Positions 6,077 to 14,506 are shown, numbered from the stretch's first letter. The stretch: DNA of 40,014 nucleotides from Gemmatimonadota bacterium (GCA_022563405.1 JADFNK010000014.1:1-40014), one strand, 5' to 3'. Notes: generated from the sequence alone by a model not told the origin. Numbers and translations: made by a program.

Positions 6077-7114
6077 TCAGTTTGCTCGAGCCACGGGTTC
6101 ATCGTGCCAGACCTCACCCGTACGGAGCATCGCATGCACAGCACGAGCGAGGCGCCGAGCGGTAGCGATGCGAGCGACCTGCCAGCCGAGACGTTGCCGG
6201 ATCAGTTCGTACGACTGTGATAGCCAGCTGTCGGGCGCGTACGTGACGTGGCTCACGACGGCCCGGACGAAGGTGCCCCTCAGCCAGCGGTTGGCGCCGG
6301 CGGGGATCGATCCGTGGCGAATGGGCCGGAGCCCGGACTGTGAAGAGCGTGGGGCGAGACCGGCGTAGCTGACCAGGTGCCCCGGTGTGCGGAATCGCGT
6401 GATGGGCAGCGTCTCGGTGGCAATGAGCAATGCCCGGTAGGCACCGATGCCCGGGACGGTCTCGAGCAGAGCTACGGCCGGGATCTTGCGGCCGACATGC
6501 TCGACCCTGCGATCGAGAGTTTTGATCATCGGTACGAGCTGGTCGATGAGAGCCCACTGCATGTCGATGAGCAGACGTCGCTCCTCTCCGAGCAGGGGCC
6601 ACGCCACGGTCCGCACCCACTCCCGTCCATCCTGGGTGAGCAGACGCCCACGCTCCAGATGAAGCCCGACGTTGTGGATCTGGGCGTGGATACGGTTCAC
6701 CATGCGCGTGCGTTCCCGTACGAGTCGCGCCCGGCTGCGTAGGAGTACCGCCTGCTCCCGCTGCTCGACGCACTTCGGATGGACCTCGGGGATGAGGCCC
6801 GCGAGCCGCATACGCGCCAACAACTCGGCGTCGATATCGTCACTCTTGTAGTTGGACTCCGCGATGACGCGCAGCCGCTTGGCGTGAGCGAGCACGAAGT
6901 GAATCCCGCTGCCCTCGAGTCGATCGAAGAGCCACGGCCAGGCCGGACTCGTCTCGACGACCACCTCCAGCGGGCGATACTGCTCAAACAGTTCATGGAG
7001 TCGATCAGCTTCCGTGTTTTTGATCCGGATGGGTGGCTGCACGAGCTCACCCGTGTTGCTTACGATGGCGATCACTGAATACGTTGCGTGAGCATCAATC
7101 CCTGCGACAAACAT
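6077..7114 (-). CDS. IS110-family transposase
   Basis: A 345-residue DEDD transposase with D7 (VAGIDAHA), E54 (VVETSPAW) and D92/D95 (KSDDIDAELLA) in the RuvC-like domain, and PGIGAYRALLIATE in the Transposase_20 domain, followed by SYAGLAPRSSQSG, which carries the conserved serines. The protein is full length and unbroken. It is clearly different in sequence from the transposase at 1735-2757, so the two elements are independent arrivals rather than copies. Start ATG at 7114 lies 24 bases inside the right inverted repeat. Confidence 0.92.
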   Translation of the reverse strand: MFVAGIDAHATYSVIAIVSNTGELVQPPIRIKNTEADRLHELFEQYRPLEVVVETSPAWPWLFDRLEGSGIHFVLAHAKRLRVIAESNYKSDDIDAELLARMRLAGLIPEVHPKCVEQREQAVLLRSRARLVRERTRMVNRIHAQIHNVGLHLERGRLLTQDGREWVRTVAWPLLGEERRLLIDMQWALIDQLVPMIKTLDRRVEHVGRKIPAVALLETVPGIGAYRALLIATETLPITRFRTPGHLVSYAGLAPRSSQSGLRPIRHGSIPAGANRWLRGTFVRAVVSHVTYAPDSWLSQSYELIRQRLGWQVARIATARRLARAVHAMLRTGEVWHDEPVARAN

Positions 7115-7159
7115 GGCTGGCCTCCTTGGGTTGGGTGCCGCAGGCCTTGAGCAAGATCA

Positions 7160-7643
7160 GCGTAACGCCTCGCTCGAGTGAGGTCAGCCCTTCGCCTTAT
7201 AAGATCAGAATCGCAGAGCCGTTCTATGAAAGAGAGTGTCAAGGCCGGGCTCCGCCCCTGCTGGATGCGAAGCCGTTTTCGGCTTGGCACTCAGCCCCTT
7301 GGTTGGATTCGCCAGTTCGTCAGAGAGCGGTGTGCTGGATGAGTCAGTCTTCGTATCGGCCATGATGATCCTCGCTTGGATGATCGATCCGTCCGGACTT
7401 GATTGAGTGGACCTGGGTCGTACGACGCGAACCATGGTTCTATCTGAGACTCAGCCTCGGGCTGGCCTGACACTTCTTCGGGTTCTGCGGGAGGGCCTTG
7501 AGTTAGGCTCGTGCCTCGGCATGACCGCGAGCCGGGCATACGGATCTGCTTGAGACTGCCTCCCGCACCGTCGTCCGGGGATTCGACGTTCCAAGGGATC
7601 GAGGGTCATGGCTGCACCCTACGCTCGAGGACGATGAACCCCT
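7160..7643. other. Gene-poor stretch between the second and third IS elements
   Basis: No confident gene. A minus-strand frame from 7363 to 7205 could encode a 52-residue serine/threonine-rich peptide (MADTKTDSSSTPLSDELANP at its start), but no family is recognised. A GCCTGAC box at 7465-7471 and a GTTAGGC box at 7502-7508 form a 6-of-7 inverted pair resembling integron core boxes, but only 44 bases apart and without convincing inner arms. A near-palindrome CCTCGCTCGAGTGAGG lies near 7168-7183, beside the right end of the second element. Confidence 0.35.
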
Positions 7644-8708
7644 CTATATTTGGGGTCGACTCAGCTGGGTCGGATCAAAGACTTCTCCGGTTTTGAGTAG
7701 ACGAAGGGTGAGCGCGGCGAACTTACGCGCCAGCGTCACACGGGCGAGCTCTTCGCGCATGCCGCGCTCGAGCATTCGGTGATAGAAGTCCTGGAATGGG
7801 CCCGGACGTGCAATGGCCACGTTGGCGGCGCCCTTGAAGACGTTCTTGAGTACGCGATTGTGGTTGCGGTTCAAGCCTCGCGTGAGCGGAGGGCGGCGGC
7901 GCCGGCGAGGACGCCCGTCGAACAACTCGTAGTCGGCGCTCGAGCGCGTGACCACGGCGAGTCCGGCATAGGCCCACAGGTTGCGCTTCGTGCGGAAGCG
8001 CCACGGCGTACCCATGGTTGCCAACAACAGCGCGATACGGACGGGCCCGAAGTAGGGGATCGTCTCGAGCACCCCAAAGGCCGGATCGCGCTTCGCTTCG
8101 GTGACCATGGCCGCCTTGGTCTTCTTGCGCTGAGTCCGAAGCAGGTCGAGCTGAGCGTACAGGGTCTCGGCACGTAGGCGAGCACCCTGCTCGGGTAGCT
8201 GTGCGAGCCAGGCGGCGCGCCCCTTCGGCTGGTAGACACTCCCGCCCGTGGTTCGGATGGCCCGCGCCCGGAAGAGTGCCTTGAGCCGCAGCATCACGCG
8301 CGTGCTGTCCTCGACGAGGTTGCGATAGGCTCGAGTCAGTTCCTTGAGGTCGGCTCGGCCGCCCGCGCCGTGGTATACCGCTCGCAGGCCGCCACGCCGC
8401 AACTGCTCCGACAGATCGTCGGCATCGACCTGGTCTCCCTTGTTGCCCGAGCGCTTCTCGCCTCTGCGGTCGCACACGATCACCCGGTCCACACGAGGAC
8501 TCAGTAGGTCGTAGAGCCACTGCGCCTGTGTGCCCTCCTCGAACACGACGTGCACGGACCCGGCCATCGCGCTGAAGAACTCCCGGATCGATTCGTCGCT
8601 CGTCTCGATCACGCTGCGCGCGATCACACGCCCCCCCTCGCTCCGAACTGTCGCTACGGTCATTGCCTGATGCACGTCGAGCCCCACATACTTCGTCGTC
8701 CGTTTCAT
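7644..8708 (-). CDS. IS110-family transposase (third element, ends undefined)
   Basis: A 354-residue DEDD transposase with D11 (VGLDVHQ), E57/E58 (VFEEGTQAQW) and D92/D95 (NKGDQVDADDL). The C-terminal domain shows ETIPYFGPVRIALLLATMGTP and AYAGLAVVTRSSADYE. The ATG at 8708 is preferred to upstream in-frame starts (to 8825) because MKRTTKYVGLDVH is the usual N-terminus. No inverted repeats were found around it, consistent with the IS110 subgroup, in which the guide RNA lies upstream of the gene; the ~200 bases after 8708 would be that region here. Element limits are not determinable from one copy. Confidence 0.9.
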   Translation of the reverse strand: MKRTTKYVGLDVHQAMTVATVRSEGGRVIARSVIETSDESIREFFSAMAGSVHVVFEEGTQAQWLYDLLSPRVDRVIVCDRRGEKRSGNKGDQVDADDLSEQLRRGGLRAVYHGAGGRADLKELTRAYRNLVEDSTRVMLRLKALFRARAIRTTGGSVYQPKGRAAWLAQLPEQGARLRAETLYAQLDLLRTQRKKTKAAMVTEAKRDPAFGVLETIPYFGPVRIALLLATMGTPWRFRTKRNLWAYAGLAVVTRSSADYELFDGRPRRRRRPPLTRGLNRNHNRVLKNVFKGAANVAIARPGPFQDFYHRMLERGMREELARVTLARKFAALTLRLLKTGEVFDPTQLSRPQI

Positions 8709-8969
8709 GAGAGCCGCCCTCTGTTGGGGTCCATGGCTGTTTCGCAACTCCACGGTACCCACAGGGGGCGTGCTTTCAAGTTGTGTTAGGGTGTACCCTC
8801 GCCAGGCAGGTCCGGCAGGGCTCAAGCAACATCCACAACTCCACGTTTTGGGCGGTTACTCAGCCTATTGGCAGTTTCCAGCCGAAGTGTATGTTGCGGT
8901 TGTCCGCGCTCTACACAGCTCCCAGGGATGTGGCCAGCCCGCAGCGAAACTAGAAGACGGAGAAACATC

Positions 8970-9848
8970 ATGAAGAAACTCGTTCTCGGACTCACGCTGT
9001 CGGTCGCGCTTTCGTTTTCCGCCTGTTTATCGTCAGCGGATGCGCAGGATGCGCCTGCTCGAGGCGGTGACGCCGCGCCGACAGGGGGCGGCTGGCCGTC
9101 GGTCACCGATTTCGCCGCGCGCGGACCATTCGCAATCCAGCGGGAGACCAACGTCGGTCCAAACGCCGCCTACGACATCGTCCGGCCCATGCAGCTTGGA
9201 GAGGGAGGACGCGAGCATCCGATTATCAGCTGGAACAACGGGACGCTTTACCAGATCGATCGATACCAACACCTGTTGGACCACTGGGCGTCACACGGGT
9301 TCGTGGTCATGGGCGCCCACACCAACAGGACCCGCGGTGGCGCGGTTCACAAGGCCGCGATCGACTGGCTGGTCGCTGAGAACGGGCGCGCTGGCAGCGG
9401 GTACTTTGGAATGTTGGACCTCACGAAGATCGGTGCCTCCGGGCACTCCCAGGGCGGTGGCGCCACGATCACCGCGGGAGCCAACGTTCCCGGCCCGGCC
9501 GGAATCGTCACCACCGTGCCGCTCATGCCGATCACGGCTTTTGAGCGTCCCCATCTTGCGGAGCACACGGCGTCGATGTTGATCGTCAGCGCCACCGACG
9601 ACGCGCGAGCCAACCGAGTCGCCGATCAGGCATTCGCCGACGTCACCACGGAGTTCGTCGACGCACAATTCGTGGGCGTCCACGAGGACGCCATGAACCC
9701 TGGACTCCAGGGGGCAACCGTGGCCTGGTTCCGATATCAACTGATGGGAGACGTCACCGCGAAGGCCCAGTTCTATCCGCCGACGACCTGCGGCCTGTGC
9801 GGCGACGACGCCTGGATGCGCCTCCGCCACAAGAACCCCGCGCCGTAG
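8970..9848 (+). CDS. Exported alpha/beta hydrolase, PETase/cutinase-like
   Basis: A 292-residue exported esterase. A hydrophobic signal segment (MKKLVLGLTLSVALSFSAC) is followed by a possible lipobox cysteine at residue 19 or by signal peptidase I cleavage after the ADA. The nucleophile elbow is GHSQG with S160; LLDHWASHGFVVMGAHTN resembles the L-ASHGFVV-TN segment of polyester hydrolases. SATDDAR likely supplies the Asp and GVHEDAMN the His of the triad. The C-terminal TTCGLCGDDAW has a close cysteine pair, unlike the wide disulfide of known PETases. ATG 8970 has GGAG upstream and begins the signal peptide. Substrate (polyester, lipid or small ester) is unknown. It is the first gene after the IS region. 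Confidence 0.82.
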   Translation: MKKLVLGLTLSVALSFSACLSSADAQDAPARGGDAAPTGGGWPSVTDFAARGPFAIQRETNVGPNAAYDIVRPMQLGEGGREHPIISWNNGTLYQIDRYQHLLDHWASHGFVVMGAHTNRTRGGAVHKAAIDWLVAENGRAGSGYFGMLDLTKIGASGHSQGGGATITAGANVPGPAGIVTTVPLMPITAFERPHLAEHTASMLIVSATDDARANRVADQAFADVTTEFVDAQFVGVHEDAMNPGLQGATVAWFRYQLMGDVTAKAQFYPPTTCGLCGDDAWMRLRHKNPAP

Positions 9849-9892
9849 GCGGTGAGACTCGTGGTATGACGGACTGACTGACACAGGCCCGC
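9819..9892 (+). repeat. Copy A of a ~70-base direct repeat (3' end of esterase gene)
   Basis: From CGCCTCCGCCACAAGAACCC through the stop codon to GACACAGGCCCGC, this sequence recurs at 13434-13502 with one substitution near the stop, a 4-base indel (GACTGACTGACA versus GACTGACA) and a few end differences. Copy A covers the last ten residues (RLRHKNPAP) and 44 bases beyond the stop. Confidence 0.85.
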
Positions 9893-10005
9893 GAGACATT
9901 AGGCCTCACTTCGACCCATCCAGCCATTGCTGTGATCGGGATCTGGAGGCGACATTGCTCGACTGCCCTCGACTACGACGCGATCGGACAACCAGGGGCC
10001 CGCGC

Positions 10006-11775
10006 TCATCCAGGTGAGTCGGGCTCTTTTCCCCAGCTCCGGTCGACTTCCTGGATCAACTCCAGGTAACGGGGATCGTCTCTCAGGGGGGCCAGGACCT
10101 CGGGTAATGCGTACCTGAGGTAAAGCGTCTCACTCCACGAGAGAGGACTGGCCCTCCGGAGCGTGTCGAACGCCTGGCCCAGCTCCCCCAGTGCGGCTAG
10201 AGCGAGAGCGGCGAAGAAAGACTCGTCCCCCCCATTCCGGGCCACAGCGAACTGGTGGACTGCCGCTTCGTCACCGGCCGCTGCCCGAGCGAGTACCTTG
10301 ATCGCCTCGGGCCACGAGCGGGCCCAGGGCTCCGAGAGCGGCTGGAACTGCGTGTCTGCTTCGATGGATCGGTCCAGCGTGGACAGGGCCAACGCTCCGG
10401 CCCACCGTGCGTAGTCGAAGTCGGAATGTGCTTCCAGGGCCCGTTGAGCCTCCGCCCAGGCAGTCTCCGAATCACCGCAACCGAGGTAGGCCAGGGAGAG
10501 ATTCGCCCGCGCCTCCGGTTCGACCGGTTGCAATTGAACTGCGCGTCTTCCAGCGTCCAGCGCGACCTCGGGATGTCCCAGCAGAAGGTGTACCCAACAC
10601 AACCACCCATGAGCTTGCCCATAACTCGGCTGTAGCTCGATCGCCCTGGCGTGAGATCTGAGCGCTCTGGACCCCTCGCGGCGCGCTGAATACAGGCATC
10701 CCATGGCGGCGTGTGCTTCGGAGAGCTCCGGGTCCAGGGTTAGGGCGCGAAGGGCAGCCTCTTCTCCCCGAGGCAACGCGGTGACGGGATCGGCGAACAT
10801 ATAGTCTGCGCGTAGGACGTGGGTCAGGGCTAGCCCCCCCCAGGCCTGAGTAAAGTCGGGGTCCCGTTCGATAGCACTTTCGAAGTACTCTACTGCCAGT
10901 GCCATGCCCTCCTCGGAGCGTTCGGCGAAGGCGTCACGGCCAAGCGCGTGTAGGCGGTAGGCTTCGATATCGCCCGTGGGTTGTGCAGTGCGGCGCCCCT
11001 CCTCCTCGGACGTGAGCTTCGCATGAAGCGTGGCCGCGATCCTGGAGGACAACTCGCTCTGTAGGTCGAAGATGTTTTCGGTGGTGAGTTCGCGGTCGTA
11101 CCGCTCGGCCCAGATATGGACGTCCTTTCGGGCGTCGATGAGCTGGATGTTCAAACGCACTCGGTCTCCGACCGTTTGCACCCCTCCCTCGATCACCGTA
11201 CCGGCACCCAATTCGCGTGCGATTTGGGGAATCGTCTTTCCTCCTCCCCGATACCCCATCACGGAGGTCCGCGAAATGACGGTGAGCGCCGAGATCTTCG
11301 ATAGCTCGGTGAGCAGATCGTGGTGCAAGCCTGCAGCAAACGGACCCGCGTCCTCCGCGTTGCCCAGGTTCTCAAACGGAAGTACCGCCACTGCACGCTC
11401 GTCGAGCGCGGACGCCGGCTCGGCATCCGGAGCTGGCGTCGAGCCAACGGAAGGGTCTGGTTCGTCGATTGTGGCAACACCTGCCGCCGCCTCGACGGCC
11501 GTCTCCTCGGTTGCACTCTGGCCCGGAGTTCGCTGAAGTCCCTTTGCGGTCACGTCGAACGTCCACGCGAGGTACATCACCAGGGGGAAAGCGAAAATGG
11601 CGAACGCAAGGAAGAGTGCGTTCGACCATTCCGGGAGTCGGGAGGAGGGAATGACGAGGTCCACTAGCTCCAGCCCACCCGCGACGATGACGATGTACGT
11701 CACCGCGACACGATAGACCTTTCGTCTTCCCAACTCGGTCAGGAGCGAGCCTATGGACTTGACGAGATCAGCCAT
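10006..11775 (-). CDS. Membrane-anchored TolB-N / TPR repeat protein
   Basis: A 589-residue protein. Two N-terminal membrane segments (about residues 22-42 and 50-70) are followed by a variable linker to ~130. A TolB-N/FlgO-like domain (AVAVLPFENL at its start, DLLTELSKISALTVISRTSV, IARELGAGTVIEGGVQ, RLNIQLIDARKDVHIWAERYDRE) runs to about 260. The remainder is a tetratricopeptide array with typical A-L-P boundaries. This architecture is common in Gemmatimonadota and Acidobacteria, often behind a protein kinase or CadC-type DNA-binding domain, neither of which is present here. It likely acts as a scaffold for protein interactions at the inner membrane. It lies 12 bases downstream of the FAD oxidase gene on the same strand, so they may be co-transcribed. 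Confidence 0.85.
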   Translation of the reverse strand: MADLVKSIGSLLTELGRRKVYRVAVTYIVIVAGGLELVDLVIPSSRLPEWSNALFLAFAIFAFPLVMYLAWTFDVTAKGLQRTPGQSATEETAVEAAAGVATIDEPDPSVGSTPAPDAEPASALDERAVAVLPFENLGNAEDAGPFAAGLHHDLLTELSKISALTVISRTSVMGYRGGGKTIPQIARELGAGTVIEGGVQTVGDRVRLNIQLIDARKDVHIWAERYDRELTTENIFDLQSELSSRIAATLHAKLTSEEEGRRTAQPTGDIEAYRLHALGRDAFAERSEEGMALAVEYFESAIERDPDFTQAWGGLALTHVLRADYMFADPVTALPRGEEAALRALTLDPELSEAHAAMGCLYSARREGSRALRSHARAIELQPSYGQAHGWLCWVHLLLGHPEVALDAGRRAVQLQPVEPEARANLSLAYLGCGDSETAWAEAQRALEAHSDFDYARWAGALALSTLDRSIEADTQFQPLSEPWARSWPEAIKVLARAAAGDEAAVHQFAVARNGGDESFFAALALAALGELGQAFDTLRRASPLSWSETLYLRYALPEVLAPLRDDPRYLELIQEVDRSWGKEPDSPG

Positions 11776-11787
11776 GGGCGGACGACA

Positions 11788-13242
11788 TCAAGCGTACGGC
11801 GGGATGTTGTTGTTCATTCGGAAGAAGTTCTGCGGATCCCACACCCTCTTGAGCTCAACCAATTGTTGGTAGTTGCCGCCGTATGCCGCACGGATACGGT
11901 CACTCTCGTCCTCCCCCAGGAGGTTTACGTACACGCCCCCGGTCGAGTACGGAGCCATGGCCTGGTGGAAGCCACGGGTCCATTGAGTGAGCCGCTCGTC
12001 TTCGTCTGGATCCTGCCAGCCTGCAAGGACGTGAAAGTTGTACGCCGCGTCCCGGTGAGGGAACGCCATCGCCGTCGGATCCACACGACCGATCGCCCCG
12101 CCCATGGGCTCTAGGTAGACCATCGTGAACGCACCCGGGAGCAGCTCGGCGTGCTGTAGGATCGTGTCGATGGCCCCATCCGGGAGGCCCGGCAACATGT
12201 GCGCCTTCGAATACCAGCGCAGCCCCTTGGGCGTCCCGGCGTCAAAGGTCTGCTGGACGGCAGCGTACGGCTGCGGCTCCACCCAGTCCAGGATCGGATT
12301 GGCCAAAGCCCTGAGTGGCTCGATCACCTTCCGGCCGTCTGCGATCGCGCCTGTATAAACCACCACGAGGTCGATCGCCACCTCGCCGTGGCGCTCTTCC
12401 GGGAAGGCCTCGATGGGTGGCACGCGGATGATGAAGGCGTAGCAGGCCAGCTGGTCTGGCGCACCCGTAATGAAGTCGCGGTACGAGCGGAGCACTTCAG
12501 CCGCGTCCTCGAACCGATAGACGATCTGTCCCGCCAGGACGTTGGGGCCGACCGGATGGAGAGCGAACTCGAGTGAGACGGCCACACCGAAGTTGCCACC
12601 TCCACCCCGGATCCCCCAGAAGAGGTCAGGATTCTCGGTCTCGCTCGCCCGCACCAGCTGGGCATCCGCGGTCACGAGCTCAGCCGCGACAAGGTTGTCG
12701 ACGGCAAGTCCGTGGGAGCGGGCGAGGTGACCCGTACCTCCCCCTAGCGTGTAGCCGGATACACCGACCGTCGACACTGTGGCGGCCGTTGTGCCGAGGT
12801 GGAAGGCCTGCGCCTCGCGATCGAAATCGCCCCAGGTCGCGCCGACTTGAACCTTCGCCAACTTCCTCTCCTGGTCGATCCGCACCTGACTCATCGGCGA
12901 GAGATCGAGCAGCACGCCTCCTTCGCAAGCGGAACGTCCCGCGTAGTCGTGCCCACCCCCGCGCACGGCGAGCGGGAGGCCTTCAGAACTCGCCAGATCC
13001 ACTCCCGCCATGACATCGTCGGCTTGGACGCAGCGCACGATCAGACCGGGTCGACGGTCGAAGCGTGCATTCCAGATCGTTCGGGCGTTGTCATACCCGG
13101 CCTCCCCCGGCCTGAGCACGTCGCCCCGTATGCGTCGTGTGAAACGGGTTACCAGGTCCCCGTCGATCTGATGCTCTCCCTGCACTCGGTGTGCTCCGTC
13201 CAAGGTGGACCTCACGTGAACCGTTCGCCAAGCATGATACAA
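11788..13242 (-). CDS. FAD-linked oxidase of the berberine-bridge-enzyme type
   Basis: About 484 residues in the open frame. The FAD_binding_4 (PCMH) domain shows VRGGGHDYAGRSAC, whose His is the usual 8-alpha covalent FAD attachment, and VSGYTLGGGTGHLARSHGL. The second attachment cysteine of bicovalent enzymes would lie in that loop and is absent, so a monocovalent flavin is expected. The C-terminal BBE motif (LKRVWDPQNFFRMNNNIPP) is complete. The family oxidises alcohols, sugars or alkaloid-like amines with O2. The start is uncertain: the frame begins at a TTG (13242), and GTG codons at about 13215 and 13185 are alternatives. No signal peptide is evident. Confidence 0.85.
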   Translation of the reverse strand: MYHAWRTVHVRSTLDGAHRVQGEHQIDGDLVTRFTRRIRGDVLRPGEAGYDNARTIWNARFDRRPGLIVRCVQADDVMAGVDLASSEGLPLAVRGGGHDYAGRSACEGGVLLDLSPMSQVRIDQERKLAKVQVGATWGDFDREAQAFHLGTTAATVSTVGVSGYTLGGGTGHLARSHGLAVDNLVAAELVTADAQLVRASETENPDLFWGIRGGGGNFGVAVSLEFALHPVGPNVLAGQIVYRFEDAAEVLRSYRDFITGAPDQLACYAFIIRVPPIEAFPEERHGEVAIDLVVVYTGAIADGRKVIEPLRALANPILDWVEPQPYAAVQQTFDAGTPKGLRWYSKAHMLPGLPDGAIDTILQHAELLPGAFTMVYLEPMGGAIGRVDPTAMAFPHRDAAYNFHVLAGWQDPDEDERLTQWTRGFHQAMAPYSTGGVYVNLLGEDESDRIRAAYGGNYQQLVELKRVWDPQNFFRMNNNIPPYA

Positions 13243-13433
13243 TAAACGCTCATTCCCTCAGTTGCCTAGGGATAGGGATTTCGAAGGCCCTTGTCTGATT
13301 CGGCGCCCTGGCCTAACGATCCTGAACTCGGATGGTGGGTTTGACATTTGGATAAAGCAGTTGGACACGGGCCCGCTGTCACGGCTCACGTTCATGGCGA
13401 CTGGCTAGTCTTTCGTGAAGGAGGCGGTCAGGC

Positions 13434-13502
13434 CGCCTCCGCCACAAGAACCCCGCGCCGTAGGCAGTGAGACTCGTGGTATGACGGACTGACACATGCC
13501 CG
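13434..13502 (+). repeat. Copy B of the ~70-base direct repeat
   Basis: The sequence repeats the last codons, stop and 3' flank of the esterase gene (copy A at 9819-9892) but no esterase body precedes it. It is a gene-end remnant 3.6 kb downstream of the original. Its left boundary falls inside the 13420-13440 hairpin. Confidence 0.85.
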
Positions 13503-13592
13503 CCGAAGTCTGCCAATTCATCTCTGTTGATAACAGCTTCGCGCCTCCCCCCCCGAGACGGCCTCGTTACCTCTAGGTCGCAGCGGAAATCA

Positions 13593-13626
13593 GCTTGACA
13601 TCGCCCATATTTGCAGGGATTATGCT
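13593..13626 (+). promoter_or_regulatory. Possible promoter of the DUF6152 cluster
   Basis: TTGACA at 13593-13598 matches the sigma-70 -35 consensus exactly, and TATGCT at 13620-13625 is a fair -10 element, with a 21-base spacer that is longer than ideal. It lies about 40 bases before the ATG at 13664. This is by-eye motif matching, with no transcript evidence. Confidence 0.3.
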
Positions 13627-13663
13627 CGACAGGTACACCGCGAGTTTCCAGAGGAGATCAGGG

Positions 13664-14491
13664 ATGCAAGACTGGTCTGGAAGATGGGCCACTGCGACGG
13701 CTGTCATCGCGCTCGGTCTGTTGTTGGGAGCGACCGTTGCCACAGCGCAGACGACGGACTACCGGGCGCCGCGCGCCGGCGACGGCCATCCCGACCTGAA
13801 CGGCATCTGGCAGTCCATCAACACCGCTAATTGGAACATTGAGCCCCATGCTGCAGGCCCCGGTATAGTCCGCGAACTCGGTGCCATTGCCGCAATACCC
13901 GCGGGGCTTGGTATCGTCGACGGTGGCTCGATTCCGTACCGGCCAGAGGCGCGTGCACAAAGGGACGAGAACTTCGCCAGGCGCCTGGAACTGGACCCTG
14001 AGATCAAGTGCTATCTACCCGGCGTGCCGCGCGCCACCTATATGCCCTTTCCCTTTCAGATCATTCAGAGCAGCCAGCACATCATGATAGTCCATGAGTA
14101 CGCCGGCGCGGTCCGGACCATCTACATGGAGAACCACACCCTGCCGCCCGCCCCCACTTGGATGGGTTGGTCGAACGGGAGTTGGGACGGAGAATCGCTG
14201 GTTGTCGATACCAGGGGCTTCAATGGTAAGACTTGGTTCGATCGGGCCGGAAACTTCCATAGCGACGCCCTGCATGTGATCGAACGATTCACGCCGCGAA
14301 GCGCGGACATACTGCTGTATGAAGTAACGATCGAAGATACGAACGTGTTCACTCGACCCTGGACCATGAGCATGCCCCTCTATCGCCGTGTCGAGCCGAA
14401 TGCAGAAATATTGGAATTCAGATGCGTGGAGTTTGTAGAAGACCTGATCTACGGCCACCTCCGCAAACAGCCGACTACTCCGGAGCGTTAA
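13664..14491 (+). CDS. Exported protein of the DUF6152-associated type
   Basis: A 275-residue secreted protein. The signal peptide MQDWSGRWATATAVIALGLL... ends ATAQ near residue 29. The mature part starts with a PDLNGIWQ segment and contains YLPGVPRATYMPFPFQIIQS, MENHTLPPAPTWMGWSNGSW and VVDTRGFNGKTWFDRAGNFHS, a tryptophan-rich beta-type protein. Proteins of this kind are regularly encoded beside DUF6152 genes in Acidobacteria, Gemmatimonadota and gammaproteobacteria; no biochemical role is established. ATG 13664 has GAGGAGATCAGGG upstream and starts the signal peptide, better than in-frame 13595. It is the first of three adjacent genes with gaps of about 15 bases. Confidence 0.72.
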   Translation: MQDWSGRWATATAVIALGLLLGATVATAQTTDYRAPRAGDGHPDLNGIWQSINTANWNIEPHAAGPGIVRELGAIAAIPAGLGIVDGGSIPYRPEARAQRDENFARRLELDPEIKCYLPGVPRATYMPFPFQIIQSSQHIMIVHEYAGAVRTIYMENHTLPPAPTWMGWSNGSWDGESLVVDTRGFNGKTWFDRAGNFHSDALHVIERFTPRSADILLYEVTIEDTNVFTRPWTMSMPLYRRVEPNAEILEFRCVEFVEDLIYGHLRKQPTTPER

Positions 14492-14506
14492 CCCAGGCAC
14501 AAGAGA

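Larger units (their letters stand above)
5836..7152 (-). mobile_element. Second IS110-superfamily element with 14-base subterminal inverted repeats
   Basis: GCTCAAGGCCTGCG at 5836-5849 and its exact complement at 7139-7152 bracket a 345-residue IS110-family transposase on the minus strand. The true ends are expected a few bases outside these repeats, as in IS1111 elements, giving roughly 1.32 kb. There are about 227 non-coding bases downstream of the transposase and only about 24 upstream, again the IS1111 layout. No direct target duplication is visible. The target site could not be reconstructed with confidence. Confidence 0.75.
13243..13663. other. Intergenic stretch with a copied esterase gene end and a strong hairpin
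   Basis: No gene. It contains repeat copy B (13434-13502) and, overlapping its left edge, a perfect 8-base hairpin: GGAGGCGG at 13420-13427 and CCGCCTCC at 13433-13440 with a 5-base loop. The hairpin lacks a T tract, so a rho-independent terminator is doubtful. The promoter for the DUF6152 cluster probably lies between 13503 and 13640; TTGACA-like TTGACATC at 13593-13600 and TATGCT-like TTATGCTC at 13619-13626 are about 19 bases apart. Confidence 0.45.

Noticed and set aside
6114-6773. Minus-strand frame of 219 codons inside the second IS element
   Set aside because: It overlaps the transposase gene in another frame and has no recognisable motif.
7465-7508. GCCTGAC and GTTAGGC boxes that look like an attC site
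   Set aside because: They are only 44 bases apart and lack pairing inner arms; too short and unstructured for a site call, so mentioned only in the stretch description.
1-9000. Integron integrase or other tyrosine recombinase near the attC-like repeats
   Set aside because: Looked for on both strands; all recombinase-like genes here are IS110-family DEDD transposases.
13420-13440. Strong hairpin considered as a rho-independent terminator
   Set aside because: The stem is perfect but no T tract follows on either strand and no gene ends close to it.
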